Source: Roseococcus thiosulfatophilus (GTDB taxonomy: Bacteria; Pseudomonadota; Alphaproteobacteria; Acetobacterales; Acetobacteraceae). Taken from it: DNA of 64,000 bases. The notes under the pieces were generated by a model that saw only the letters and a program-made list of their open reading frames with translations, searched no databases and was not told the origin of the DNA. The stretch is from NCBI RefSeq assembly GCF_017311575.1, contig NZ_JAFFQY010000003.1, positions 86,546 through 150,545 on the forward strand. Reading direction: 5' to 3'. Of the stretch, positions 43,990-53,500 are shown piece after piece. Made by a program: the position numbers and the translations under genes. Position 1 is the stretch's first letter; each line of letters starts with the position of its first letter.

Positions 43990-43991
43990 GC

Positions 43992-44192
43992 ATGGCCATC
44001 ATGGAACTGACGGTGCAGGGCCTGACCTGCGGCCATTGCGTGCGGGCGGTGACCGAGGCCATCCAGGCGCGCGACCCCGCGGCGCAGGTGGCGGTGACGC
44101 TGGATGGCGGGAAGGTGCGCGCCGAGACGGTGCTGGACCGCCTGGCGATGGTCGCCGCCATCGAGGGCGAGGGCTACAAGGTGCTGGGATAA
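43992..44192 (+). CDS. copZ: Heavy-metal-associated domain copper chaperone (CopZ-like)
   Basis: A 66-residue single HMA domain with the metal site GLTCGHC (Cys13, Cys16) and the GYKVLG end typical of CopZ/Atx1-type carriers. It probably shuttles Cu(I) to CopA or CueR. It lies two bases after the cueR stop, completing the copper operon. The symbol is given by context, since metal specificity of small HMA proteins cannot be read from sequence. Confidence 0.88.
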   Translation: MAIMELTVQGLTCGHCVRAVTEAIQARDPAAQVAVTLDGGKVRAETVLDRLAMVAAIEGEGYKVLG

Positions 44193-44342
44193 GGCGCTTC
44201 GTGCCGACCTAGCCCGCTGTTCCGCGGCTCTCCCTTGGCCGTTCCAGGCTCGGTTGCAGTTCGCGCACCGCATACAACCCATGCTGGTGTTTTCCTGCCT
44301 TTGCACGCCATATGACGTGGGTGCCAAGGAAGGAGGGAGCGC

Positions 44343-45101
44343 ATGAGTGGTTCCTTTTTGACTTTCGGTCAGATGATGACCGGGGCCGTGCGTCCGACCG
44401 TGCGGGTGCTTGTCTGGCCAAAGAAATCCTCGACACCTGGACGGGGTATCAAGCCGTCGCCCACCGGACATATCGCCACCCTCTTCAAGCTTGGCGATGA
44501 GGTGGTCGGCTACAGCAGCCATGCTCCCGCCAAAGGTGGCGCACCCTTCAAGATCGGCAGCAGCGTCCTGTCATTCTCGGTCGGGGGTGGCGAGCAGAAG
44601 AAGCACCCGATCTACTGGAGGTATCCGTTCATCCGCAGGCAGTTGGAAGACGACGTCGTGACCTATGGGCATGAACCTTATGAAGTTGAGTTCAAGCCAA
44701 GCCTGCTGAACCTGATCGAAATCGGCAAACTTCTTCAGACCCCGAACTATGCGATCCACACCGGCGCCATGTTCGGGCCGCCTACCCTCGAGCAGGGCTA
44801 CATCCTCGCCTCCGCCGAAGTGGAGCCGACCTCTGTCATATCCGGCAGTGGCACCTCCATCCTTCCCGCAAACCAATGCATCACCGAGTCCGGGCGAATT
44901 CTCACCTCCGGGACAAGCGGCCTGCCGATGGACATCATCCGCTTGATTTGCGAGAAAATTCCCAGTGCGAGACGGCAGAATTCCCTGACGTTCGGCGTCG
45001 GCCTGCGATCCGTCGAGGAGGCGCTTGACCAGATCAGCCAGCTTGAGGAAGTCCTGTCGGAACATGCGCCGGACGAGGGCTTCTTCCCGGAAACGAAGTA
45101 G
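44343..45101 (+). CDS. Hypothetical protein of unusual composition; possible permuted papain-fold hydrolase
   Basis: A 252-residue protein I do not recognise. A strong ribosome site (AAGGAGG) precedes the ATG. Its DNA is clearly less GC-rich than its neighbours: only 28 of 60 bases are G/C in 44641-44700. No signal peptide or membrane helix is obvious. His43 in SPTGHIATLFKLGDEVVGYS and Cys179 in LPANQCITESGRIL, followed by a helix, resemble the order His-then-Cys of permuted papain-fold (LRAT/NlpC-like) enzymes; this is a weak motif-level inference. It has no operon partner, ends 11 bases from a convergent acyl-CoA synthetase, and looks acquired. Confidence 0.7.
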   Translation: MSGSFLTFGQMMTGAVRPTVRVLVWPKKSSTPGRGIKPSPTGHIATLFKLGDEVVGYSSHAPAKGGAPFKIGSSVLSFSVGGGEQKKHPIYWRYPFIRRQLEDDVVTYGHEPYEVEFKPSLLNLIEIGKLLQTPNYAIHTGAMFGPPTLEQGYILASAEVEPTSVISGSGTSILPANQCITESGRILTSGTSGLPMDIIRLICEKIPSARRQNSLTFGVGLRSVEEALDQISQLEEVLSEHAPDEGFFPETK

Positions 45102-45112
45102 CCGCGCCCCTT

Positions 45113-46603
45113 TCAGACCGCCCGCGCACGGCCTTCCCAGAAGGGCGCGCGCAGCTTGCGCTTGAGCAGCTTGCCATTGGGGTCGCGCGGCATGGCGTCC
45201 ACCGCCTCATAGCTGCGCGGCACCTTGAAGCCGGCCAGCACCTCGCGCAGGCCCTCCTGCAAGGCCGCCGCATCCAACCTCGCACCGGATTCGAGCTGCA
45301 CCACGGCGTGCAGCCTCTCCCCATATTCCTCGTCCGGCACGCCGAAGACGGCGCAATCCAGCACGGCCGGCTGGCGCAGCAGCGCGGCCTCGATCTCGGC
45401 CGGGTAGATGTTCACGCCGCCCGAGATCACCATGTCCGAGGCGCGGTCGGCCACGTAGAGGAAGCCGTCGCCGTCCAGCCAGCCCATATCGCCCAGGGTG
45501 AAGAGGCCCTCATGCTCCACGGCCGCCCGCGCTTCCGGGTTGTTGTGGTAGGTCCAGTCCGGATAGGCGTGGTTCCGGGCATAGATGCGGCCCACGACGC
45601 CGGGCGGGCAGGGGCGGCCTTCCTCATCCAGGATGCGGAGCGTGACGTCCGCCACGGGACGGCCCGCGGTGCCGGGGCGGGCCAGGCTGTCCTCGGCGCG
45701 GCAGGCGGTCAGCATGCCGGTCTCGGTGCTGGCATAGGTCTCGGTGATGATAGGGCCGAACCATTCGATCATGGCGCGCTTCACCTCGGGCGCGCAGGGC
45801 GCGCCGGTGGAGGCCACCACCTTCAGCGAGGAGATGTCATATCGCGCCCGCACCGCCTCGGGCAGGCGCAGCAGCCGCACATACATCACGGGCACGAGAT
45901 AGACGGTGTTGATGCGGTGGCGCGCGATCAGCGCCAGGGTTTCCTCCGCGTCGAAGCGGGGCGCCAGCACAAGCATTTCCCCGAAGGTCAGGGCGTTCTG
46001 AGCGATGACCGTGGGCCCGGCATGGTAGAGCGGGGCCGAGACCAGCACGCGGCTGCCCTCGGTCACCCCCAGCGTCTCCTCCACCACCCGACGCATTCGC
46101 GCCTGGCGGGCGGGCAGGTCCGCGAGCGGGATGGGCAGGCGCCGCACACCCTTCGGGCGGCCGGTGGTGCCGGAGGTATAGCCCATCTGCCCACGCGGGC
46201 TGGCGGGCGGGCCGGCATAGTGGGGCTGGCCGGCGAGCCAGCTTTCGTAGTCCAGGGCGCCCTCGGCGCCGCCCACCGCCAGCACGGCCATCCCCGCCGG
46301 GATGATGTCGCGGATCGCCGGCAGAAGCGCCGCATCCGCGATCAGCGCCTTGGCGCCGCTGTCGGCCAGGATGAAGGCGATCTCGGGCGGGGTCAGGTGC
46401 CAGTTTAGCGCGGCGTAGTAGGTGCCGCCGATCCGGCAGGCGAGGATCACATCCGCCCAGACCGGCCCATTCCGGAGCAGCACCGCCACCGCGTCATTCT
46501 CCGTGAGCCCGAGTGCCCGCAACCCCCCGGCCAAGGCGGCGCCGCGCCGGTCCAACGCCTCGCCCGGCACATGCTGGTCTTCGAAAATGAGGGCACTGGT
46601 CAT
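45113..46603 (-). CDS. Acyl-CoA synthetase, AMP-forming (ANL superfamily)
   Basis: A 496-residue adenylating enzyme. The P-loop motif is MGYTSGTTGRPKGVRR, the adenine-binding motif ETYASTETGM, the hinge-region LGDMGWLDGDGFLYVADRASD, and the C-terminal catalytic lysine lies in DPNGKLLKRKLR. It activates a carboxylic acid to acyl-AMP and then acyl-CoA. The N-terminal domain is shorter than in long-chain enzymes, resembling fatty-acid or bile-acid CoA ligase types. A 19-bp AT-rich palindrome overlaps its probable promoter at 46619-46637. Confidence 0.9.
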   Translation of the reverse strand: MTSALIFEDQHVPGEALDRRGAALAGGLRALGLTENDAVAVLLRNGPVWADVILACRIGGTYYAALNWHLTPPEIAFILADSGAKALIADAALLPAIRDIIPAGMAVLAVGGAEGALDYESWLAGQPHYAGPPASPRGQMGYTSGTTGRPKGVRRLPIPLADLPARQARMRRVVEETLGVTEGSRVLVSAPLYHAGPTVIAQNALTFGEMLVLAPRFDAEETLALIARHRINTVYLVPVMYVRLLRLPEAVRARYDISSLKVVASTGAPCAPEVKRAMIEWFGPIITETYASTETGMLTACRAEDSLARPGTAGRPVADVTLRILDEEGRPCPPGVVGRIYARNHAYPDWTYHNNPEARAAVEHEGLFTLGDMGWLDGDGFLYVADRASDMVISGGVNIYPAEIEAALLRQPAVLDCAVFGVPDEEYGERLHAVVQLESGARLDAAALQEGLREVLAGFKVPRSYEAVDAMPRDPNGKLLKRKLRAPFWEGRARAV

Positions 46604-46618
46604 GGCGGAACATCTCCG

Positions 46619-46637
46619 AGTTAACTTATAATTGACT
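46619..46637 (-). promoter_or_regulatory. AT-rich quasi-palindrome at the acyl-CoA synthetase promoter
   Basis: AGTTAACTTATAATTGACT matches its own complement at 12 of 19 positions (AGT-n-AA-n-T-N3-A-n-TT-n-ACT). On the minus strand it contains TATAAG (46630-46625), a -10-like hexamer 21 bases before the synthetase ATG. Such AT-rich dyads are typical TetR- or MarR-type operators; no regulator gene lies beside it. Confidence 0.45.
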
Positions 46638-46780
46638 CACGTGGCGGATTATGGAGCAGGTCGCCCGAATGCCTGGCGATCCACCTTGGAACAGATGATT
46701 CTTGTCAAGCTTACGCTTGGCGCGCAAAGCTGTGCCGCGCGCCCATGTGCGCGCGACGTCCTCCCCCGAGGAGCATGGCC

Positions 46781-46966
46781 ATGGTCAATGACGACATCAC
46801 AGGTCAAGCCACGGACACGGCAACAAAAAATACATCTCCCGTCCCACGCAGGCTCTCCTCCGCCCGCGTGGACGAGGAGGTGCAGGGCGGTGAGTTCTGG
46901 GTCCTGATGCGCTCGGTCGGGATCGTGGTCGGCCTGGTGCTGCTGGTCGGCTGGATCATCGGCTGA
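46781..46966 (+). CDS. Small single-pass membrane protein, function unknown
   Basis: A 61-residue protein (MVNDDITGQATDTATKNTSP onward) with a polar N-terminus and one C-terminal membrane helix at about residues 42-60 (VLMRSVGIVVGLVLLVGWIIG). GAGGAG lies seven bases before the ATG at 46781; an ATG six bases earlier is too close to it. It resembles tail-anchored small proteins but I know no family. The preceding ~175 bases, shared with the divergent synthetase promoter, contain no other gene that I can support. Confidence 0.6.
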   Translation: MVNDDITGQATDTATKNTSPVPRRLSSARVDEEVQGGEFWVLMRSVGIVVGLVLLVGWIIG

Positions 46967-47002
46967 TGCGCGGAAATAAAACTTATGGTCGAGTCTTGGC
47001 CC

Positions 47003-48325
47003 TCAGCGCAGCACCTGCCCGCGTGCCGCGAGGAATTCGCGCACCGCCTCGACCAGCGCATCCAGGTCCGCGTCGGTGAGCGGCAGCGACAGGCTGATCA
47101 TTCCGCGCCGCGCCACATAGATGCCGGCGGCCAGCATATCGAGGAAGAACAGCTCCCGCCGCTGCTCCTCCTCCGGCGTGGCGGCATAGGGCGCGGTGAT
47201 GACGCCGGCGCGGAAATGCACCGTCATCATGCTGCCCGCGCCGGTGAACTGCATGGGCAGGCCGGCCTCGGCGCAGGCGGCATTCAGCCGCGCGCGCAAG
47301 GCCTCGCCGCGGGCGAAGAGGGCCTCCGCGGCCTCGGCGGTGAAGATCTCCCCCAGGGCCACCCGCCCCGCCGCCATGGACCAGACATTGTTGTTGAAGG
47401 TGCCGGCATGGGGCAGGGCATTGGCGCGATGGCCGTTGAACACGTCCATGATGTCCGCGCGGCCGCCGAAGGCGCCCACGTTGAAGCCGCCGGCGATGTA
47501 TTTGCCCAGCGTGGTCATGTCGGGTGTGAGGCCGTGGCGCGCCTGCATCCCGCCCGGGCCGTGGCGGCTGGTCATCACCTCGTCGAAGATCAGCACGGCG
47601 CCCGTCTCCGCGCAGGCCTCGCGCAGCGCGGCCAGGAATTCGCGGCTCGCCGGGATGCAGCCGCCCGACCCCAGCATGGGCTCGACCAGCACGGCCGCCA
47701 GCGCATAGCCCGCCGCGCGGATGGAGGCGGCGGCCCCCTCAGGGTCGTTGTAGTCCATGAAGCGCGTGGGCACCGGCAGGTTCACCGCGCTGCGCTCCTT
47801 GGCGAAGGTCAGCACGCCGCCGTGATAGGCGCCGCGCGCCACCATCATGTCGGCGCGGCCCGTGAAGGCGCGGGCCGTGGCCAGCGCCATGATGTTCGCC
47901 TCGGTGCCCGAATTGGTGAAGCGCACGCGTTCGACCGAGGGAAAGCGAGCACAGACCAACGCCGCGAAGGCGGCCTCGTCCTGGCCGGCCGCGGCCAGGT
48001 TGATGCCGCGCGCCATCGCGGCCTGGGCGGCGGTGAGGATGCGCCCCTCGCTGTGGCCGAAAAGCCCGGCCGTGTATTCGCCCAGGAAGTCCCGGTATTC
48101 GAGGCCGTCCGCGTCCCACAGCCGCGCGCCCTCGCCGCGCGCCATGCTGATGGGGAAGGGAGTCCAGAACAGCACCGACCGCGTGCTGCCCCCCGGCATC
48201 ACGGCCTGGGCGGCCTGATGCGCCTCAGCGCTGGCGGGCCGGGCCTTGGCATAGAGGGTGCGGGCCTCGGCCAGGGCGGCGTCGAGGTCGCTGTTGCGGC
48301 GTTCGGGGGCGTCGAGCGGGCTCAT
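47003..48325 (-). CDS. Class III aminotransferase (glutamate-1-semialdehyde 2,1-aminomutase-like)
   Basis: A 440-residue PLP enzyme. Landmarks are VMPGGSTRSVLFWTPFPI, RFTNSGTEANIMALATARAF (phosphate-binding SGTEA), LIFDEVMTSRHGPGG (Asp of the DEV motif) and LGKYIAGGFNVGAFGG, containing the PLP lysine. The GGSTR and TNSGTEA features place it near glutamate-1-semialdehyde aminomutase, but the neighbourhood has no tetrapyrrole genes, so it may be an amino-acid or amine transaminase. The ATG at 48325 gives the usual length; the frame continues far upstream antisense to the transpeptidase gene and is rejected there. Confidence 0.87.
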   Translation of the reverse strand: MSPLDAPERRNSDLDAALAEARTLYAKARPASAEAHQAAQAVMPGGSTRSVLFWTPFPISMARGEGARLWDADGLEYRDFLGEYTAGLFGHSEGRILTAAQAAMARGINLAAAGQDEAAFAALVCARFPSVERVRFTNSGTEANIMALATARAFTGRADMMVARGAYHGGVLTFAKERSAVNLPVPTRFMDYNDPEGAAASIRAAGYALAAVLVEPMLGSGGCIPASREFLAALREACAETGAVLIFDEVMTSRHGPGGMQARHGLTPDMTTLGKYIAGGFNVGAFGGRADIMDVFNGHRANALPHAGTFNNNVWSMAAGRVALGEIFTAEAAEALFARGEALRARLNAACAEAGLPMQFTGAGSMMTVHFRAGVITAPYAATPEEEQRRELFFLDMLAAGIYVARRGMISLSLPLTDADLDALVEAVREFLAARGQVLR

Positions 48326-48442
48326 GGTTGAAGGCTCGCCCGGCGCCGCCTCCTGGGTCAACCGCCCAATTTCCCTGAGGGCGCGGGCGCTTGGCGTGGC
48401 CGCCGGGCAGTCCGCGCTTGGCGGCGGCGGCGGGGGGGGTGT

Positions 48443-49972
48443 ATGACCACCCGCATGGAACGTCGCCTCTTGCTGGGTGGCCTGGCCGCGCTGATCGCCG
48501 GTCCCGCCGCCGCCACCAACCGGCCCGTCATGGCCCCGATGGCGCCGCCCGAGGGCACACGCACGCTCACCGCCTCGCCCGAGGCGCTGCGCCGGCTGGG
48601 CGAGCGGCTGCTGCGCCTCGACGAGGATGGTCTGAGCCCAGGCTGGTATGGGCTCGATGCCGTCCGCGCGCAGGACCCCTACGCCATCGCGAATGCCGCC
48701 GCCGGCGCGCTGACCGACCTGGTGCAAGGGCGGGTCACGCAATTGCCGGGCCGTGTGGATCTGCGCCGCAGCGCCGACCCGGCCGCGCTCGCCACCTGGT
48801 TCGAGCGGATCGCCGCCGCCGAGGAACCCGCCGCTGTGATTGACGCCGCGGCCCACCGGGCGCCGGGCATCCTGCCGCTCAAATCCGCGCTGGCCGCCGC
48901 GCGGCTGCGGGCCGAGACGGGCTGGGGCAGCGTGCCGCGCGGCAATGGCCGCGTGCTGGAGACGGGCCGGTCGGACGCGGTCCGCGTGCCCGCCCTGCGC
49001 GCCCGCCTCGCCGCGACCGACCCCATCTTCGCCGCCAACCCGGGCGATGGCGAGCTGTTCGATGCGCCGCTGGCCGATGCCGTGCGCCGTTTCCAGGCCC
49101 AGGCGGGGCTGGAGGCCGATGGCAGGGTGGGTGGCGCCACCATGGCCGCGCTGAACCGCACCCCGCAGGAGTTGGTGGACCAGCTCCGCGTCGCCCTCGA
49201 CATGCGCCGCGCCGAAGCCCCCGCCCCGCGTGAGCGCCATGTGGACGTGAACATCCCCGATTTCCGCCTCGCCGTGATCGAGGAGGGGCAGACGCTCATG
49301 GACATGGTCGTGATCGTGGGCCGGCCGGACCGCGCCACGCCCATGATCACCACGCGGCTGACCTCCGTGCAGTTCAACCCGCCATGGGGCGTGCCCCAGC
49401 GCAACGCCGCGCAGGACCTGCTGCCGCGGCTGCGGCGTGACCCGCAGGCGGTGGCGCAGCGGGGCTTCCGCATCTTCCAGCGCGTGGGCGGCGAGACGGT
49501 CGAGGTGGACCCCATGTCGGTGGACTGGCACGCCATCCGCCCCGACCGCTTTCCCTATTTCATCCGGCAGGATGCGGGGGATGCGAATGCGCTCGGCCGG
49601 CTGAAGTTCATCATGCCGAACCGCGACGACATCTTCCTGCACGACACGCCGGACCGTCACCTGTTCCGCATGGCCGACCGCGCCTTCTCCTCGGGCTGCA
49701 TCCGGCTCGAACGCCCGATGGACCTGCTGCTGCTGCTGCTCTCCGGCAATGGGGGCTGGGACCAGGCGCGGGCGAACCGCGTGCTGGACAGCCGGCAGAC
49801 CATCGTGATCGCGCTGCGCCGCACTCTGCCCATCCGGCTGCACTACGACACGGTGATGGTGCGGGGGAACGAGGTCCGCATCCGGCAGGACATCTATGGG
49901 CTGGACGCCGCCTATGCCCGCGCGATGGCCGCGCCCGCGCGCGATGGCGTGCCCCTGGCCTCGCGGGGCTGA
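48443..49972 (+). CDS. L,D-transpeptidase family protein (YcbB/LdtD-like)
   Basis: A 509-residue exported murein enzyme. A signal peptide (MERRLLLGGLAALIAGPAAA) is followed by a scaffold domain, a peptidoglycan-binding domain at about 205-245 (FDAPLADAVRRFQAQAGLEADGRVG in part) and the catalytic YkuD domain with His400, His406 and Cys419 (FLHDTPDRHLF, FSSGCIRLE). It forms 3-3 cross-links in peptidoglycan or attaches proteins. It is coupled to the DUF882 gene two bases downstream. Confidence 0.92.
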   Translation: MTTRMERRLLLGGLAALIAGPAAATNRPVMAPMAPPEGTRTLTASPEALRRLGERLLRLDEDGLSPGWYGLDAVRAQDPYAIANAAAGALTDLVQGRVTQLPGRVDLRRSADPAALATWFERIAAAEEPAAVIDAAAHRAPGILPLKSALAAARLRAETGWGSVPRGNGRVLETGRSDAVRVPALRARLAATDPIFAANPGDGELFDAPLADAVRRFQAQAGLEADGRVGGATMAALNRTPQELVDQLRVALDMRRAEAPAPRERHVDVNIPDFRLAVIEEGQTLMDMVVIVGRPDRATPMITTRLTSVQFNPPWGVPQRNAAQDLLPRLRRDPQAVAQRGFRIFQRVGGETVEVDPMSVDWHAIRPDRFPYFIRQDAGDANALGRLKFIMPNRDDIFLHDTPDRHLFRMADRAFSSGCIRLERPMDLLLLLLSGNGGWDQARANRVLDSRQTIVIALRRTLPIRLHYDTVMVRGNEVRIRQDIYGLDAAYARAMAAPARDGVPLASRG

Positions 49973-49974
49973 GC

Positions 49975-50571
49975 ATGCGGCTTTTCGCGCATTCGTGCCC
50001 GGCCTGCGAGGGGCTGGCGGGGGCCTTCTGCGACCCCATGCCCGGCCGTCGCGCCCTGCTGGGCGGGGCGCTCGCCCTGGCCGCCGCGCCATTGGCCAGC
50101 CCGGCCCTGGCCCAGGCCGTGGCCGGCAGCACCCGTCGCATCAGCCTGCGTCGCATGCAGACCGGCGAGAGCTTCTCCGGCGTCTACTGGCGTGATGGGC
50201 ATTATGATCGCAGCGCGCTGCAGCAGCTCGACTGGGTCATGCGTGACCCGGGCGCGCAGGAAGCGACGCCCATGGACCCGCGCCTCTTCGACGTGCTGGT
50301 GGGGGTCCAGGGCCGGTTGAATTCCGATGCCACCTGGGAGGTGGTCAGCGGCTACCGCGCGCCGGAAACCAATGCGGCCCGGGCGCGGCAGTCGCGGCGG
50401 GTTTCCACCGCTTCGCTGCACATGTCGGGCATGGCGGCCGATTGCCGCCTGCCGGACCGCAACTCGCTCGCCGTGGCGCGCGCCGCGGCCGACATGCAGG
50501 TGGGCGGTGTCGGCCTCTATCGCCGCGATGGCTTCGTCCACCTGGATTGCGGGCCCTCACGCCGCTGGTGA
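49975..50571 (+). CDS. DUF882 (YcbK-like) M15-type peptidase
   Basis: A 198-residue exported protein of the DUF882/peptidase M15_2 family. Zinc-site motifs are SGYRAPETN, LHMSGMAADCRL (HxxGxAxD) and FVHLDCGPSR (HxD). The Tat-like signal peptide is PGRRALLGGALALAAAPLASP, so the ATG at 50038 may be the true start; the ATG at 49975 adds a 21-residue leader with three cysteines (HSCPACEGLAGAFC) that looks non-native to a signal peptide. It probably trims or remodels peptidoglycan with the upstream L,D-transpeptidase. Its stop overlaps the convergent GlgX-MalQ gene by 15 bases. Confidence 0.88.
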   Translation: MRLFAHSCPACEGLAGAFCDPMPGRRALLGGALALAAAPLASPALAQAVAGSTRRISLRRMQTGESFSGVYWRDGHYDRSALQQLDWVMRDPGAQEATPMDPRLFDVLVGVQGRLNSDATWEVVSGYRAPETNAARARQSRRVSTASLHMSGMAADCRLPDRNSLAVARAAADMQVGGVGLYRRDGFVHLDCGPSRRW

Positions 50572-53500
50572 GGCGCCCCGCTCCCGCCGCACCGCATTCA
50601 GGATGGCGCGGCCGACCGGCGTCGCGGTAAGGCCGGCGGCGTCTTCGGAAAGACGCAGCCGCCAATTGGGCCGCTGCCGGTCGGTCCCTGGCAGATTCAC
50701 CGCCACGCGTTCCCCCGCCAGATCTTCAGCCTGCACAAGCAGGACCGCGCTGGGCGTGGCCGCGACGTGCCCATGGATGGCGGCGGCGATATCGGGCGTG
50801 AAGGGGCCGTCGGCCGCGCCGGCGGGCAGGGGGTGGCCGGAGGCGGCCAGGGCGTCCAGCAGTTGCGTGCGCTCGGCGGCGCGCTCGGCGCGGGCCGCGC
50901 GGGCGGCGGCGGCGTCGAAGAGACCCAGCGCCTCGCGTTCACGGATGTCCTCGCCCTCCCACCAGCCGGCCAGCGTCGGCACGTCATGGGTGGCGACGCA
51001 GGCCACGGCGGCCTCAGGCCAGCGGGCGGGAGGATTGAAGCGGGGCCCCTCACGCTCGAACCAGAGCACGCGGTAGGAGAGCAGCCCGGCCTCGCCCAGC
51101 GCCTCGCGCAGGCCTTCGGGCACGGTGCCGAGATCCTCGCCCACCACGGCGCAGCCGGCGCGGTGGCTTTCCAGCCGGATCTCGCCGAGCAGCCCGGGCA
51201 GGTCCTGGGCCAAATAGCAGCCTTCGGAGGCAGGCGCGCCATCGGGCACCAGGAAGAGCCGCTTTAGCCCCAGCACATGGTCAATCCGCAGCGCGGCGGC
51301 GTGGCGCATGTTGGCGCGGATCAGCGCGGCGAAGCCCGCATGGCCCTCCTCCATCGAGGCCATGGGGTCGGGCGGTGGCACGCCCCACACCTGGCCCTGC
51401 GGCCCCAGCGGGTCGGGCGGCGCGCCCATGGAGAAGCCGCGCAGCGTGGGAAGGGCGCGGCACCAGGCCTCGGCGCCATCGGGGGCCGAACCCACGGCCA
51501 AGTCGCGGTACAGCCCGGCCCCGCCATGTGCGGCCTCCGCGAGCTGGCGGTCGGCCAGGAATTGCAGGAAGGCGTGGAAGCCGATGGCATCGGCGTGGCG
51601 TGCGGCGAAGTCGCCCACGGCACGGTCATGGGCGTGGGCCAGGCCCGCGCCCCAACGCGCGGGGTCGCCATGGCCGTGATGCTCGGCGAGCGCGCCATAG
51701 GTGGCGAAGCTCTCCAGCGCGGCGCCGCCGGCGCGGCGGAATTGCTGGAATTGCGGGTCGCTGGCGCCCACCCGCGTCCATTCCGCGGCCAGCACGGCCC
51801 GCTTGGCCGCCCAGGCCGCATCATAATCCACCCGGAGGCCGGCACCGGGCCAAGCCTGGCCCTGGGCCGACGGCAGGCGCGCCACGTCAATCAGGAAAGG
51901 TTCGAGAAAGCGCCGGTCGCTGGGCTGGTAGGGGCTGGCGCGGGCGCGGTCCATCAGGTGCAGGGCATGCGGCGGCGAGAGGCCGAGCCACAGCGCGCCC
52001 TCCCTCCGCAAGGCCCGCGCGAGTTCGGCCACGGCCGTGAAGTCGCCCAGGCCCTGGTCCCGCGCGTGGCGCAGGGCGTAGATCTGCGCGGTGGCGCCGA
52101 AATGCCGGCCGGGCGGGGGTGGCACCGCCTGGGCGGGCGCGATGGTGAGGTGGCAGAGCGCCGTGCCGTGCTCCAGCCGGTGGCGGCCGCTGGGCAGGGG
52201 CGGGACGGTGGCGACGCCATCTTCCGGCAGCAGGGACAGTTCGCGCCGCTCCCCGCCTTCCAGGTGCAGCGCCAGCGTCAGGCGGCGGGCCGTGCCCACC
52301 TTCAGGCGGGTGGGCTGGCCCGTGACGCCCGCGACATGGGGCGGCAGCAACGGGACAGCCATCCGGCGCGCCAGGCTGTCGCGCGCCTGGGAGGCCGTCT
52401 CCGCGGGCAGGCCAAGGGCGGACAGCAGGGCGCGCAGCGTGCCCTCGGGCACCAGATGCCGGCGGCCTTCCACGTCATGCCAGACGGGGGCAAGGCCCGC
52501 GGCCTGGGCGAGGCGGCCCAGCAGCGCGGGCTCCGGCGCCTCCGGCTTGCGGGAGGGCTGGCTTTCCTCCGCCAGAAGAACGACCGAGCGCGGCGCGATG
52601 GAAAGCGGCGAAGCCGCCTCCCCAGCGCGCGCCGGCTCCGCGCTGTCGGCCAGCAGGCGCCAGCGATGGCCCCAGCGGGGCAAGGGCAGGTGGGCCACGG
52701 CGGCGGCCTCGTCGCGATGGAAGACCAGGAGCACGCGGTCGCCCTCATGGTGCAGGGCCACCATCAGGCTGCGGGCGCGGTCCCAGGCGGCGCCCTCCAC
52801 TGGCTCGCCGGTGAATGTCAGCCAGGCCACGTCCCGGAAGCCGTCCTGTGCCTCGCCGGTCAAGGGCGCCGTGGCGTGCAGGGCAGGGTGGGCGTGGCGG
52901 GCGGTGACGAGGCGCGCGGTGAAGTCGCGCAGCGCGGTGTCGCCCTTCGCCCAGTCCAGCCACGAGATCTCGTTGTCCTGGCAATAGGCGTTGTTGTTGC
53001 CGCCCTGGCTGCGGCCCAGCTCATCGCCCATGGAGAGCATGGGCACGCCGCGCGCCAGCAGCAGCGTGGCGAGGAGGGCACGCGCGTCATTGGCGCGGCG
53101 GGCCCGGATGGCGGGGTCTTCTGTCGCGCCCTCCACCCCGTGGTTCCAGGAGAGGTTGTTCGCCGTGCCGTCGCGGTTGAACTCGCCATTGGCGAGGTTG
53201 TGCCGCCCGGCATGGCTGACCAGGTCGGCCAGGGTGAAGCCGTCATGGGCGGTGACGAAGTTCACGCTGTCGCCCGGCCGCCCGGGCAGCAGGTCGGAGG
53301 AGCCAGCCAGCCGCGTGGCGAGCCGCCCGGCCATTCCCGCATCGCCCCGCCAGAAGCGGCGGACATCGTCGCGGAAGCTGTCATTCCACTCCCCCCAACC
53401 GGGGGGGAATGCGCCGAGGCTATGCGCCTCCACGTCCCAGGGCTCGGCGATGATGCGCCGTGTCCGCAGCACGGGGTCCTGCCGCATGGCGGCAAGCAGC

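Noticed and set aside
44193..44342. Possible terminator or small RNA between copZ and the orphan gene
   Set aside because: No stable stem followed by a T-run was found; the region appears to be a leader and promoter for the orphan gene.
48326..50092. Upstream in-frame extension of the class III aminotransferase gene
   Set aside because: The extension is antisense to the L,D-transpeptidase gene, lacks motifs and would make the enzyme more than twice its normal length.
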